64,000 bases of DNA from Erwinia sp. SLM-02 (GTDB lineage: Bacteria > Pseudomonadota > Gammaproteobacteria > Enterobacterales > Enterobacteriaceae): contig NZ_JAQISN010000001.1 in NCBI RefSeq assembly GCF_037450285.1, forward strand, positions 558,001 through 622,000. Direction: 5' to 3'. Position 1 is the first letter of the stretch, and every line of letters begins with the position of its first letter. The translations under genes were made by a program, and so were the position numbers. A model generated the notes under the pieces. The model did not search any database, was not told the origin of the DNA, and saw nothing but the letters and a program-made list of their open reading frames with translations. Below, one piece after another: positions 1-9,079 of the stretch.

Positions 1-1
1 G

Positions 2-952
2 CTGCTCGGTGCGATTGGCAAAACTCTGCTGCTGCTGGCGGCGGCAATGGCATTGCTGAACGGTACATTCGGCAGCGCAACGCCGATTGAACTGGTACAG
101 AAGGCGATCGAGTTCTGGGGCGGAAAAGGGCTGGAGTCGATGAACATCGTTCCGGCCCATGTGGTCAATGCGCTGGTGTGCCTGGCGGTGGGGATCTGGG
201 TACTTCGCTCGGTTAAGCGCTGGCTGGAAAATGAGTTCCTGCCGAAAACCACCATGGATAAGGGGATGCGCGTTTCGCTGATCACTCTGTTCAGCAACAT
301 CGGTTTCGTGCTGGTGATCCTCATGACGCTGTCGATTATGGGCGTGCAGTGGAACAAGCTGGCCTGGATCGTCAGCGCCCTGTCGGTCGGTATCGGTTTC
401 GGCCTGCAGGAGATTGTGAAGAACTTTATCTCCGGTCTGATCCTGTTAACAGAACGTCCGGTTAAGGTGGGCGATCTGGTCAGTATCAGCGGCATAGAAG
501 GGGATATTCGCCGCATTAACGTGCGTGCCACCGAGATCCAGCTGAGCGATAAGTCCACGGTGATCGTGCCGAACTCGCAGCTGATTTCGCAGAACGTGCG
601 TAACGCCACCATGGGCAACGCGCAGGGGGTGGCGACCATCACGCTGACCTTCCCGCTGGATATCGATCCGCAGCAGGTGCGCCAGCTGCTGCTGGACGTT
701 TACAATGATAACGAGCGGATTCTGGAAACGCCGGAGCCATCAGTATCGTTTAAAGATCTGACCTCGACCGGTATTGTCCTGTCGGTCACCGGTAACGTTG
801 CCAGCCCGCGCCAGGTGAGCGGGGCGAAAAGCGATCTGCTGTTCGATATTCTGACCCGACTGCGCAAGGAAGGCGTGGCGCTTTCTGCTCCGCAGACGAT
901 GATTATTGAACGTAAAGACGGGAAGGTGGTATTGCAGGATGCGCCGGAGTAA
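2..952 (+). CDS. MscS-family mechanosensitive channel, C-terminal part (5' end outside window)
   Basis: The reading frame is open from base 2, so this is the C-terminal ~316 residues of a larger inner-membrane channel that releases solutes on hypo-osmotic shock. Two hydrophobic segments precede the MscS pore signature (SVGIGFGLQEIVKNFISG) and the beta domain (RPVKVGDLVSISG, then VPNSQLISQNVRN). A cytoplasmic alpha-beta domain ends the protein. The internal ATG at 47 is not the start, because coding sequence (LLGAIGKTLLLLAAA) continues upstream. The extra N-terminal membrane region expected in large MscS paralogues cannot be seen. It is a paralogue of ybiO at 40919-43189. The exact subfamily is unresolved. 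Confidence 0.9.
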   Translation: MLGAIGKTLLLLAAAMALLNGTFGSATPIELVQKAIEFWGGKGLESMNIVPAHVVNALVCLAVGIWVLRSVKRWLENEFLPKTTMDKGMRVSLITLFSNIGFVLVILMTLSIMGVQWNKLAWIVSALSVGIGFGLQEIVKNFISGLILLTERPVKVGDLVSISGIEGDIRRINVRATEIQLSDKSTVIVPNSQLISQNVRNATMGNAQGVATITLTFPLDIDPQQVRQLLLDVYNDNERILETPEPSVSFKDLTSTGIVLSVTGNVASPRQVSGAKSDLLFDILTRLRKEGVALSAPQTMIIERKDGKVVLQDAPE

Positions 953-960
953 ATCCGTCA

Positions 961-990
961 GGGCCGCCAGCGGATGATTGCCGGCGGCCC
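961..990. terminator. Hairpin between convergent genes
   Basis: GGGCCGCC at 961-968 pairs with GGCGGCCC at 983-990. It lies between the stops of the MscS gene and the MurF-like gene. No U-tract follows on either strand, so termination is only suggested by position. Confidence 0.4.
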
Positions 991-996
991 GGCCGG

Positions 997-2448
997 CTAG
1001 CTGACGTTTTCCGGCATCTGATTTATCCAGCTGACCAGCTGATGTACCTTGGTGCTGTTTGAGCCTTTAAACAGCACGGTATCCCCGGCCTGCAGTGCCT
1101 CCAGCAGCAGGGGCTTCAGCTCTTCCGGGACATCGACCCACGCGCCTTTTTTTCCTTCATCCAGCAGTTCCCAGCACTGTTTATAGCTTGAACCCGCCAG
1201 GAAAATCTGGTCGATCGCGCTGGCATTCAGCAGCGGTGCCAGTTCGGTATGATAGTTCTCGGAACCGGAGCCAAGTTCGGCCATTTCGCCCAGTACGGCA
1301 ATCCGGCGTCCGCTGCAGTTCTGCCCGCTGATCCGCTCAATAGCCGCCTGCATCGATCCCGGGTTCGCGTTATAGGCATCATCAATCATCGTCAACGGCA
1401 CCCCGTTAACGCTGACCTGTTTTTCTTCACCGCGCCCGGCCAGGGCGGCAAACTGACCGATCTTCTCAATGGCCGGTTCCAGCGGATAGCCGAGGGCTTC
1501 CACCGCAGCCAGCGTTGCCAGGCTGTTCAGCGCCATATGCTTCCCACCCGCGGCCAGGGTGTAGCGCAGGGTGCGGTCGCCAATCTGCGCGGTAACCTGC
1601 TGCTTCTGCGCGTCGTAGTCGACCAGACGGTACTGACAGTCGGGATGCGTGCCGTAATTAACGATATTCTGCTGCCTGGCTTCGGCGGCCTGGCTGACCG
1701 TCTCCCACTCCAGCATATCGCGGTTTAAAATCGCCACGCCGCCGGGTGCCATGCCGACAAAAATGGCGCTTTTGGTGAGCGCAACGTCGTGTACGGTGGT
1801 GTTTTCACCGAGATGTGCAGGCTGGATATTCGTAAAAATTGCTACTTCCGGGCGCACCATTCTTGAGCTGACCGCCATTCTGCCAATGGCCATTTCCAGC
1901 ACGATATGGGCGCTGTCCCACGGCATGGAGGCGATATTCCACGCCACGCCGCGCGGCAGGTTGGCGTTGTTGTTGCTCTTGCAGGTTGGCCCCCAGGCGG
2001 AAAGCGCATCGGCGACCATGGCCACGCAGGTGGTTTTACCGGCGCTGCCGGTGATGCCCAGCACCCGGCCTTTCATTTTATCGCGGGCATAGCGTCCCAT
2101 CGCCAGAATGGCATCGGTGTTATCGGCTACCTTAAGCAGCGGGATGCTGTCAGACAGGATTTTATCCGGTTCTGTAGTGATCAGGCAGGAAGGTGGCGGA
2201 GAAAGTCTCAACGCCACGCTCGCCAGCAGGCCGGTTTTATCATCTTCCGTGCGGATAACCGCCATATTTCCGGGCTGCAGAGCGGGAGCGAAAATAGAGA
2301 CGCCGGTGGCGGTCCAGCCTTCTGCCGGAGGAATAACCCAGCTTCCCTTTGTAGCTTTTTCTACGTCTTGTACGGTCCAGTAATTCTTATTGCTGGTAAG
2401 GCTGTTATTATTTGAAGCAGTAATGTTTTCTTCTGCTACTACGCCCAT
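997..2448 (-). CDS. Orphan MurF-like Mur ligase family protein
   Basis: This 483-residue protein has the ATP-dependent Mur ligase layout. The P-loop GITGSAGKTT is at residues 131-140. It is followed by the central-domain motif NNNANLPRG, the metal-site region (LEMAIGRM), the ALTKSAIF segment with the lysine that is carbamylated in the family, and the C-terminal DDAYNANPGSM motif of MurF. MurF adds D-Ala-D-Ala to UDP-MurNAc-tripeptide. The first 20 residues are rich in Asn and Ser, and the substrate-binding N-terminal domain looks short and diverged. It sits alone, outside any dcw-type cell-wall cluster, so it is probably a second Mur-type ligase with another or conditional substrate. GGAGG lies just before the ATG. 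Confidence 0.82.
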   Translation of the reverse strand: MGVVAEENITASNNNSLTSNKNYWTVQDVEKATKGSWVIPPAEGWTATGVSIFAPALQPGNMAVIRTEDDKTGLLASVALRLSPPPSCLITTEPDKILSDSIPLLKVADNTDAILAMGRYARDKMKGRVLGITGSAGKTTCVAMVADALSAWGPTCKSNNNANLPRGVAWNIASMPWDSAHIVLEMAIGRMAVSSRMVRPEVAIFTNIQPAHLGENTTVHDVALTKSAIFVGMAPGGVAILNRDMLEWETVSQAAEARQQNIVNYGTHPDCQYRLVDYDAQKQQVTAQIGDRTLRYTLAAGGKHMALNSLATLAAVEALGYPLEPAIEKIGQFAALAGRGEEKQVSVNGVPLTMIDDAYNANPGSMQAAIERISGQNCSGRRIAVLGEMAELGSGSENYHTELAPLLNASAIDQIFLAGSSYKQCWELLDEGKKGAWVDVPEELKPLLLEALQAGDTVLFKGSNSTKVHQLVSWINQMPENVS

Positions 2449-2588
2449 ATTTCCTCCGCCAGTCAGTTGGCATAATTACAGTTATCGCAGGATACAATTG
2501 ACTATTAGCGCAAAAGTGGAAAAAAACAATGTTTTGGGGCACATCGGAAAGGAGAAATAACATGAATATGATCGGGCGCACCGGGGCG

Positions 2589-2608
2589 AAAAAAATTCCG
2601 CCCCGGAA
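2589..2608 (-). terminator. Intrinsic terminator of dld
   Basis: On the minus strand, downstream of the dld stop, TTCCG-GGG-CGGAA is followed directly by seven T residues. The arms are at 2596-2600 and 2604-2608 and the T run at 2589-2595. Confidence 0.6.
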
Positions 2609-2615
2609 CGGGAGG

Positions 2616-4337
2616 TTATTTGTGGCAGTCGCAGCTGCCCCAGTGTTTTTCCCTCGTGGTTTTACCGATACCCGGGTTAAAGGTATTCGTCGGATCGAGC
2701 TGCTGATAAAACGCTTTCAGCTGCGGTTTTGCCTTGTATAGATGACCCACGTTGTGTTCCGCCGGATATTCCGCGCCGCGTTCGGCCAGCAGGGCCAGCA
2801 TTTTTTCCTTGAGCGCGTGGGTATCCACCCCTTTTTTCACAATATAGTCCTGATGGAAAACGTGGCACAGGAAGTGGCCGTAATAAAGGCGGTGGGTCAG
2901 CGCATCGTCAAATTCGGCCGGCAGCCGCTCGAACCATTCGCGATCGTTGCGGCGCAGAGCGATATCCAGCGCCAGAATATCTTCCACATCGTCGTGATGC
3001 ACGGCGTGATAGCGCACGGCCGCACCGGCAGCGGCGAAGCGATGCAGAAACGCGTGCGCCCCCTCTTTACCTTCACATTCGAAGAATGCGCCTTCGGCAT
3101 GGTGGAAAAACTCCTGTAGATACGCACGTGCTTCGGCCACCCCATCGCCGGACATTTTCAGCATCAGGTGATGTTCATAACGCTCGCGATACTGCTTCAT
3201 ACGGGCAGGCAGATGCGAGGGCAGCAGGGCGGTCAGCTTTTGCAGTACGCGGTCGGTAAAGTGGGGCTTAAACCACTTAATGCGCGACAGCCAGGCATCA
3301 ACGCGGCCTTTCATGGTAAAGAACATCGGCATTTTATCGGTGCCGAGTTTGTCGATCATCACAAAGGTGTCTTTACCGTAGACTTCGGCAATATCAAAAA
3401 TGTCGCGGTGCATATACTCACCGGCAACCGGCAGGTTGCTGAAGTTGGCCAGCATATGGCGGCGCAGCTGGTCCAGTACGTCGGGATTGTTGGTGCCGAT
3501 ATAAAATACCTGCTGGGCGGTTTCGCTGGCAAAGGTATCGAGGCGAACGGCAAACAGCGCCAGCTTCCCCGCGCAGCCGGAGGCTTCGAACAGGCGGCGC
3601 GCGTCGGCATTAAAGCGCGAAGGCGTGTCCGCTTCCACATCGCGGACCCGCTCGGCGTAGTCGTGATCCGAGGCGTGGCGCTGGTCGTGCAGCACGTCGC
3701 CCTGCTGCCAGGTATCGTCATCCAGGCGGGTGAGGATCTGCTCCGGCGTGGTGCCCAGATTAATGCCCAGATGGTTAACCAGCTTCAGCACGCCGTCGGC
3801 ATCGATCTGCGCATACAGCGCCATTTCGGTATAGGCGGGGCCGCGCTTCACCAGCGACCCGCCGGAGTTGTTACAAATCCCCCCCAGCACCGAGGCACCA
3901 ATGCAGGAGGATCCAATCACCGAGTGCGGCTCGCGGCCCAGCGGCTTCAGCTCTTTTTCCAGCTGATACAGCGTGCTGCCGGGGAACGCCAGCACCTGTT
4001 TCCCCTCATCCAGCAGGCGGATTTTATCCATTCGCAGCGTGCTGATAATGACGATATCGCGGGGATAGTCATTGCCGTTGGGGGTGGAGCCTTCGGTCAG
4101 TCCGGTGTTCGCCGCCTGCATCAGAATGATCGCATCCGCCGCCACGCAGGCCTGCAGGATCCGCCACTGTTCCAGCAGTGAACCCGGGAAGACCACCGCC
4201 AGCGCTTCGCCCTCGCCGGAGCGGAAGCCTTTACGATAGCGCTCGGTTTGCGCGGGGTCGGTGAGCAGATGGTTGCGGCCGACGATGCGGCCCAGTTCAG
4301 AAATCAGTTTTTGTCCTGCCGGGAGAGAAGTGTGCAT
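2616..4337 (-). CDS. dld: Quinone-dependent D-lactate dehydrogenase
   Basis: This peripheral membrane flavoenzyme oxidises D-lactate to pyruvate and passes electrons to quinone. The 573 residues match the E. coli Dld length. The N-terminal FAD-binding (PCMH-type) domain contains MQAANTGLTEGSTPNGNDYP at about 73-92 and the glycine-rich GSSCIGASVLGGICNNSGGS at about 142-161. The C-terminal part is the Dld membrane-binding/cap domain. It diverges from bglX across 188 bp, the same pairing as in E. coli, which supports orthology. A terminator-like hairpin follows the stop. No operator could be recognised in the shared promoter region. Confidence 0.97.
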   Translation of the reverse strand: MHTSLPAGQKLISELGRIVGRNHLLTDPAQTERYRKGFRSGEGEALAVVFPGSLLEQWRILQACVAADAIILMQAANTGLTEGSTPNGNDYPRDIVIISTLRMDKIRLLDEGKQVLAFPGSTLYQLEKELKPLGREPHSVIGSSCIGASVLGGICNNSGGSLVKRGPAYTEMALYAQIDADGVLKLVNHLGINLGTTPEQILTRLDDDTWQQGDVLHDQRHASDHDYAERVRDVEADTPSRFNADARRLFEASGCAGKLALFAVRLDTFASETAQQVFYIGTNNPDVLDQLRRHMLANFSNLPVAGEYMHRDIFDIAEVYGKDTFVMIDKLGTDKMPMFFTMKGRVDAWLSRIKWFKPHFTDRVLQKLTALLPSHLPARMKQYRERYEHHLMLKMSGDGVAEARAYLQEFFHHAEGAFFECEGKEGAHAFLHRFAAAGAAVRYHAVHHDDVEDILALDIALRRNDREWFERLPAEFDDALTHRLYYGHFLCHVFHQDYIVKKGVDTHALKEKMLALLAERGAEYPAEHNVGHLYKAKPQLKAFYQQLDPTNTFNPGIGKTTREKHWGSCDCHK

Positions 4338-4525
4338 GTCATATCCTTGTCAGAATCACCTCCCTACTTTAGCACCGCTGCGGGCGCAATAAAGCTGTTG
4401 TTATCACGCGATATTCGTCGATACCTCACTGGCTGCTATCCTCAAGGTGTGACAAACTGATTCAATGTTGTTAACCGTTCGTCATAAAACGCATACGCCT
4501 TAGCCACCTGAGAGATGATCATCTG

Positions 4526-6823
4526 ATGAAATGGATTTGTTCCGTCAGCTTTGCTGCCGCGCTGGCGCTGCAGCCAGCCCTTGCCGATGACCTGTTTGGT
4601 CCCCATGAACTCACACCTGCCGCACGCGATGCGTTCGTCACCGACCTGCTGAAAAAGATGACCCTTGACGAAAAAATCGGCCAGCTGCGGTTGATTAGCG
4701 TGGGGCCGGATAATCCGAAAGAAGCCATCCGTGAGATGATCAAGAACGAGCAGGTGGGGGCTATTTTTAACACTGTGACCCGACATGATATCCGCCAGAT
4801 GCAGGATCAGGTGATGCAGCTCAGCCGCCTGAAGATCCCGCTGTTTTTCGCCTATGACGTGATCCACGGCCAGCGGACACAGTTCCCGATCCCGCTGGCG
4901 CTGGCCTCCAGCTGGGATACCGACGCGGTGGCAACGGTCGGGCGGATTTCAGCGTATGAAGCCGCCGATGACGGCCTGAATATGACCTGGGCACCGATGG
5001 TGGATGTCACCCGCGAACCTCGCTGGGGCCGCGGCTCTGAGGGCTTCGGTGAAGATACCTTTTTAACGGCGGAAATGGGCCGCGTGCTGGTCACCGCCAT
5101 GCAGGGAAAAAGCCCGGCGGACCGCTACTCGGTGATGACCAGCGTCAAGCACTTTGCCGCCTATGGGGCGGTAGAGGGCGGCCGCGATTACAACACCGTG
5201 GACATGAGCCCGCAGCGGCTGTTTCAGGACTATCTGCCGCCGTATAAAGCGGCGCTGGATGCCGGCAGCGGCGGGGTGATGGTGGCGCTGAATTCGCTGA
5301 ACGGCGTACCGGCCAGCGCCGATGGCTGGTTGCTGAAAGACGTTCTGCGCGATGAGTGGAAGTTTAAAGGCATCACCATCAGCGATCACGGCGCGATCAA
5401 AGAGCTGATCAAACACGGCGTGGCCAGCGACCCGCAGGATGCGGTGCGCGTGGCGATCAAATCCGGCGTGAACATGAGTATGAGCGATGAGTACTACAGC
5501 AAATACCTGCCGGGGCTGGTCAAAAGCGGTGCGGTGACCGAACAGGAAATTGATGATGCGGCTCGCCACGTACTGAATGTGAAATATGATATGGGGCTGT
5601 TTAACGATCCTTACAGCCACTTAGGCCCGGCCGACCAGGATCCGCCGGATACCAACGCCGAAAGCCGCCTGCATCGCAGCGACGCCCGCGACGTAGCGCG
5701 CAAAAGTATGGTGCTGCTGAAAAACCGCCAGGATACGCTGCCGTTGAAAAACAGCGGCAGCATCGCGCTGATTGGGCCGCTGGCCGACAGCCAGATTGAT
5801 ATTATGGGCAGCTGGTCCGCAGCGGGCGTGGCGAAGCAGTCGGTTACCCTGCTACAGGGGATGAAAAATGCCACTGCCGGTAAGGCCAACCTGCTGTATG
5901 CCAAAGGGGCGAACGTCACCGACAGTAAAGGCATCCAGGACTTCCTCAACCTTTACGAACCGGCGATGACGGTCGACAGCCGTTCACCACAGCAGATGCT
6001 GGATGAAGCCGTGGAAATGGCGAAAAAAGCCGATGTCGTGGTACTGGCGATCGGTGAAGCGCGCGGTATGGCACATGAAGCCTCCAGCCGCAGCGATCTG
6101 ACGCTGCCGGAAAGCCAGCGTAAACTGATTGATGCGGTAAAAGCCACCGGCAAGCCGCTGGTCATGGTGCTGATGAACGGCCGTGCCCTGGCGATAGTGA
6201 AAGAGAGCCAGCAGGCAGATGCGCTGCTGGAAAGCTGGTACAGCGGCACCGAAGGCGGTAACGCGATTGCCGATGTGCTGTTTGGCGACTACAACCCGTC
6301 AGGTAAGCTGCCGATGTCCTTCCCGCGTTCGGTTGGACAGCTGCCGATTTACTACAACCACCTGAATACCGGGCGGCCGTATAATTTTGAGAAGCCGAAC
6401 AAATACACCTCGCACTATTATGATGAGGCCAACGGCCCGCTCTATCCGTTCGGCTACGGCTTAAGCTACACCACCTTTACCCTGTCGCCGGTGAAGCTCT
6501 CTTCTTCTTCGATGCCCCGCGATGGCCGGATTGACGCCAGCGTCACGGTAACCAACAGCGGTAAGCGTGACGGTGCGACGGTGGTGCAGCTCTATCTGCA
6601 CGATGAGGTGGCCAGCATCAGCCGGCCGGTGAAAGAGCTGAAGGGCTTTAAGCGCGTGATGCTGAAGGCCGGTGAGTCGCAGACCGTCACGTTCCCGATC
6701 GATGTCAGCGCGCTGAAGTTCTGGAACGCTAAGATGCAGCACGTGGCCGAGCCGGGTAAATTCAGCGTGATGATCGGGCTGGATTCCGCCCGCACTCAGA
6801 ATGCGGAATTTGATTATCGTTGA
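4526..6823 (+). CDS. bglX: Periplasmic beta-glucosidase BglX (GH3)
   Basis: This is a secreted family 3 glycoside hydrolase that cleaves beta-glucosides in the periplasm. Residues 1-20 form a signal peptide ending ALA before DDLFG. The N-terminal (beta/alpha)8 domain carries the nucleophile Asp287 in GITISDHGAIKEL. The (alpha/beta)6 sandwich contains the acid/base region (GEARGMAHEASSRSDL), and a fibronectin-III-like domain ends the protein. The length of 765 equals the E. coli enzyme and similarity runs over the whole protein. It is divergent from dld. Its stop overlaps an upstream in-frame ATG of the next gene, which I do not take as that gene's start. Confidence 0.98.
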   Translation: MKWICSVSFAAALALQPALADDLFGPHELTPAARDAFVTDLLKKMTLDEKIGQLRLISVGPDNPKEAIREMIKNEQVGAIFNTVTRHDIRQMQDQVMQLSRLKIPLFFAYDVIHGQRTQFPIPLALASSWDTDAVATVGRISAYEAADDGLNMTWAPMVDVTREPRWGRGSEGFGEDTFLTAEMGRVLVTAMQGKSPADRYSVMTSVKHFAAYGAVEGGRDYNTVDMSPQRLFQDYLPPYKAALDAGSGGVMVALNSLNGVPASADGWLLKDVLRDEWKFKGITISDHGAIKELIKHGVASDPQDAVRVAIKSGVNMSMSDEYYSKYLPGLVKSGAVTEQEIDDAARHVLNVKYDMGLFNDPYSHLGPADQDPPDTNAESRLHRSDARDVARKSMVLLKNRQDTLPLKNSGSIALIGPLADSQIDIMGSWSAAGVAKQSVTLLQGMKNATAGKANLLYAKGANVTDSKGIQDFLNLYEPAMTVDSRSPQQMLDEAVEMAKKADVVVLAIGEARGMAHEASSRSDLTLPESQRKLIDAVKATGKPLVMVLMNGRALAIVKESQQADALLESWYSGTEGGNAIADVLFGDYNPSGKLPMSFPRSVGQLPIYYNHLNTGRPYNFEKPNKYTSHYYDEANGPLYPFGYGLSYTTFTLSPVKLSSSSMPRDGRIDASVTVTNSGKRDGATVVQLYLHDEVASISRPVKELKGFKRVMLKAGESQTVTFPIDVSALKFWNAKMQHVAEPGKFSVMIGLDSARTQNAEFDYR

Positions 6824-6870
6824 GGATGGGGGGCAGGGCAGCCTGCCCCGTATTTGCAGTCAGGAAAGGT

Positions 6871-7737
6871 ATGTCGGGCATACGAGACAGAATTCAGCAG
6901 CAGGTTTTTCGCCTTAACGGCCTGTCGCTGAATGAATTTGATATTTCGCAGCCGCCGGGCGATCCCGGTCTTTACGGGCCGGACAGCGTTATCTGGCGGG
7001 TGCATGGCGATTTCTCCTCAATGCTGTGCGGTGGCATTTCGGCGCTGCTGTTGCAGATGCTGCATCCGCTGGCGCTGGCGGGCGTCTGGGATCACTCCAC
7101 CTTCCGCCAGGATATGATGGGCAGACTGCGGCGAACCAGCCAGTTTATTGCCGTCACCACCTTCGGCAACCATCGCGATGCGCAGATCCTGATCGACAGG
7201 GTGAAGCGCATCCATCTGCATATTACCGGTACGGATGCGCACGGCGTTCCCTATTCCGCTGCCGATCCGGCGCTGCTGACCTGGGTACACGTTGCCGAAA
7301 CCCGCTGTTTTCTTGCCGCCCACCTGCGCTACAAGAATCCGCAGCTCAGCCTGGCGGAGCAGGATCGCTACTATGCGGAAGCGGCCCGGGTTGCGGAAGC
7401 GCTGGGGGCTGAGCAGGTGCCGAAAAGCGTCGCCGCCGTTGAAGCCTATCTTGACCGGATGCGGCCGCAGCTGCGCTGCGATGAACGCACGCGTGAAGTG
7501 CTGTCGCTGTTGATGAACGCGCCGGCACCCAGCTGGCAGGCGCGTCCGGCGATGCAGGCCATGCTGCAGGCCGGTATCGCACTGCTGCCCGACTGGGCGC
7601 TGCACGACTTTGGTTTACACTACTCGCCGTTACGACACCGCCTGATTAACGGGCGGATTTATCTGATTGCCGGGCTGTTGCGCTGGGCGATCCGCAAGGG
7701 GGCTTACCAGCGGGCCATGGCGCGCATGGGGCGCTGA
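6871..7737 (+). CDS. DUF2236 / MpaB-type oxygenase-like protein
   Basis: The 288-residue protein belongs to the oxygenase MpaB / rubber-oxygenase (Lcp) catalytic-domain family. Members are helical and several bind haem. Conserved-looking segments are GDFSSMLCGGISALLLQMLHPLALAGVWDHSTF, given here only by its ends (about residues 38-70), and TWVHVAETRCFLAAH with a second histidine. I prefer the ATG at 6871, preceded by AGGAAAGG, over the in-frame ATG at 6820, which overlaps the bglX stop. It follows bglX by 47 bp, so the two may be co-transcribed. The substrate is unknown, and nothing links it to beta-glucosides except position. Confidence 0.85.
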   Translation: MSGIRDRIQQQVFRLNGLSLNEFDISQPPGDPGLYGPDSVIWRVHGDFSSMLCGGISALLLQMLHPLALAGVWDHSTFRQDMMGRLRRTSQFIAVTTFGNHRDAQILIDRVKRIHLHITGTDAHGVPYSAADPALLTWVHVAETRCFLAAHLRYKNPQLSLAEQDRYYAEAARVAEALGAEQVPKSVAAVEAYLDRMRPQLRCDERTREVLSLLMNAPAPSWQARPAMQAMLQAGIALLPDWALHDFGLHYSPLRHRLINGRIYLIAGLLRWAIRKGAYQRAMARMGR

Positions 7738-7842
7738 CCTGTACGGTTTTTGAGATAAATACCCTTGTTCTGACATAGCACAACCCGTCATCCTGCTCTA
7801 TTCTCCGGGAAAAAGGATCCCTCCAGACAACGTCGAGGCGTT

Positions 7843-8952
7843 ATGACAGAGCCCTATCAGATTGCTGAAGTGACCAATCAACAGCATACGCTGGTTGCAT
7901 TGGTCGAACAGGATGACCGCACCGCCTATTTCTACATCTGGCCGGCGGAGGCTTTTCGCAGCCAGTTTGCCGTGCGCGGCTGCTGGCTGCGCAATCTGCT
8001 GCCCGCGCCGGTCCAGGAAGATACGATCGCCATGGAACAGGGCCGCGCACCGCTGCTGAGCGCGGAGTTCTGCCGCACGCTGCTGGCGGAACCGATGCTC
8101 GACCCCGCCGGATTGCAGATTATCTGGGAACCGAGCGACGACGGGGCGGCCCTGTGGTATCAGGGACAGCTGTTGGCGGTCATCCCCGGCTGGAGCCTGT
8201 ATCAGGAAAAGCAGGTGAGCTTTTCCGCCGGCTGCATCAAGGCCAACCGGCTGACCGCTCCGCTCGGTTCGGCATCCACTAATCCGCACTATGCCCGGGC
8301 GCAGCAGCACCGGCAGTTCTGGCGCGACTGGCAGGAAGGCCAGGGCTGGGAGCCGTTCCAGTTGAAGATGCTGGCGTGCTACAGCGAACAGTTTGGCGAG
8401 TCTCTCAAGTATTACGCCATCGATCGCGGCAATTGGCCGCCGATGGCTATTTCCCAGCATTATCATGAGGGTAACTGGTACTTTCTGACGCTGGGCATGA
8501 GCATTCGCCCGATGCCGTGGGTCGATCATCTTTACAACGATCTGGCCCCGCAGTATCGCCGAACCGAGCTGGCAATGGCCATTGACGCTGAAGTCATGAC
8601 CGAGGAAAACGCGGTGCAGATGGCCAGTGCGCTGGCTGGTTTTGCCCATCTCCCCTGGGATCGTATTAGCTGGCTGGGCGAAGGGCATACGCTGACATCC
8701 TCCATGGCCCCGGTGGGGTTCGAGGGTTTTATTCTTTCCGGTGCGCTGGGCCGCGAAGCCGGGCAGTTTCCACTGCCGCGTTTTGACGACGAGAAGGTGA
8801 ATCTGCTGTGGGCGGCACCGGTGACGCAGCTGGAGCGCGAATTCTCTCAGGCGGAGGAAAACGGCGGCTATGAGCTGGTTGCGCGGCTGTTGCAGTACGG
8901 CGCAGGGCATATTTTTCGTGCCCGGCAGCAGGTGGTTGAAGCCAGCGAGTAA
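7843..8952 (+). CDS. Suppressor of fused (SUFU) domain protein
   Basis: The 369-residue protein has a C-terminal half resembling the bacterial SUFU domain. A Tyr-rich start (YYAIDRGNWPPMAISQHYHEG) leads into WYFLTLGMSIRPMPWV, and later comes LGEGHTLTSSMAP. The N-terminal ~150 residues are not recognised. In bacteria SUFU-like domains occur as stand-alone proteins and as immunity proteins of polymorphic toxins. No toxin gene is adjacent here. GAGG precedes the ATG. It is transcribed in line with the DUF2236 gene (105 bp gap) and idi (127 bp gap). Its molecular role is unknown. Confidence 0.72.
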   Translation: MTEPYQIAEVTNQQHTLVALVEQDDRTAYFYIWPAEAFRSQFAVRGCWLRNLLPAPVQEDTIAMEQGRAPLLSAEFCRTLLAEPMLDPAGLQIIWEPSDDGAALWYQGQLLAVIPGWSLYQEKQVSFSAGCIKANRLTAPLGSASTNPHYARAQQHRQFWRDWQEGQGWEPFQLKMLACYSEQFGESLKYYAIDRGNWPPMAISQHYHEGNWYFLTLGMSIRPMPWVDHLYNDLAPQYRRTELAMAIDAEVMTEENAVQMASALAGFAHLPWDRISWLGEGHTLTSSMAPVGFEGFILSGALGREAGQFPLPRFDDEKVNLLWAAPVTQLEREFSQAEENGGYELVARLLQYGAGHIFRARQQVVEASE

Positions 8953-9079
8953 TCTTTTGTGCGCTGGCCGCGACAAACGGCGGCGGTTGTGCGGAAATTC
9001 AGGCAGTGCGCACTATTCTGTACAGTATAATGCCGCCCGGATATGCCAGAATAGCTGGGATATGACCTGAGGAGTTCGC

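Noticed and set aside
2529..2741. 70-codon open frame on the plus strand near the dld end
   Set aside because: It has an AGGAG-like sequence before an internal ATG, but the frame runs into the antisense of dld and contains the dld terminator.
7798..8976. 392-codon open frame antisense to the SUFU-domain gene
   Set aside because: The plus-strand frame has a good ribosome-binding site and recognisable SUFU-like blocks. The reverse frame has the His/Arg/Gln bias of a shadow.
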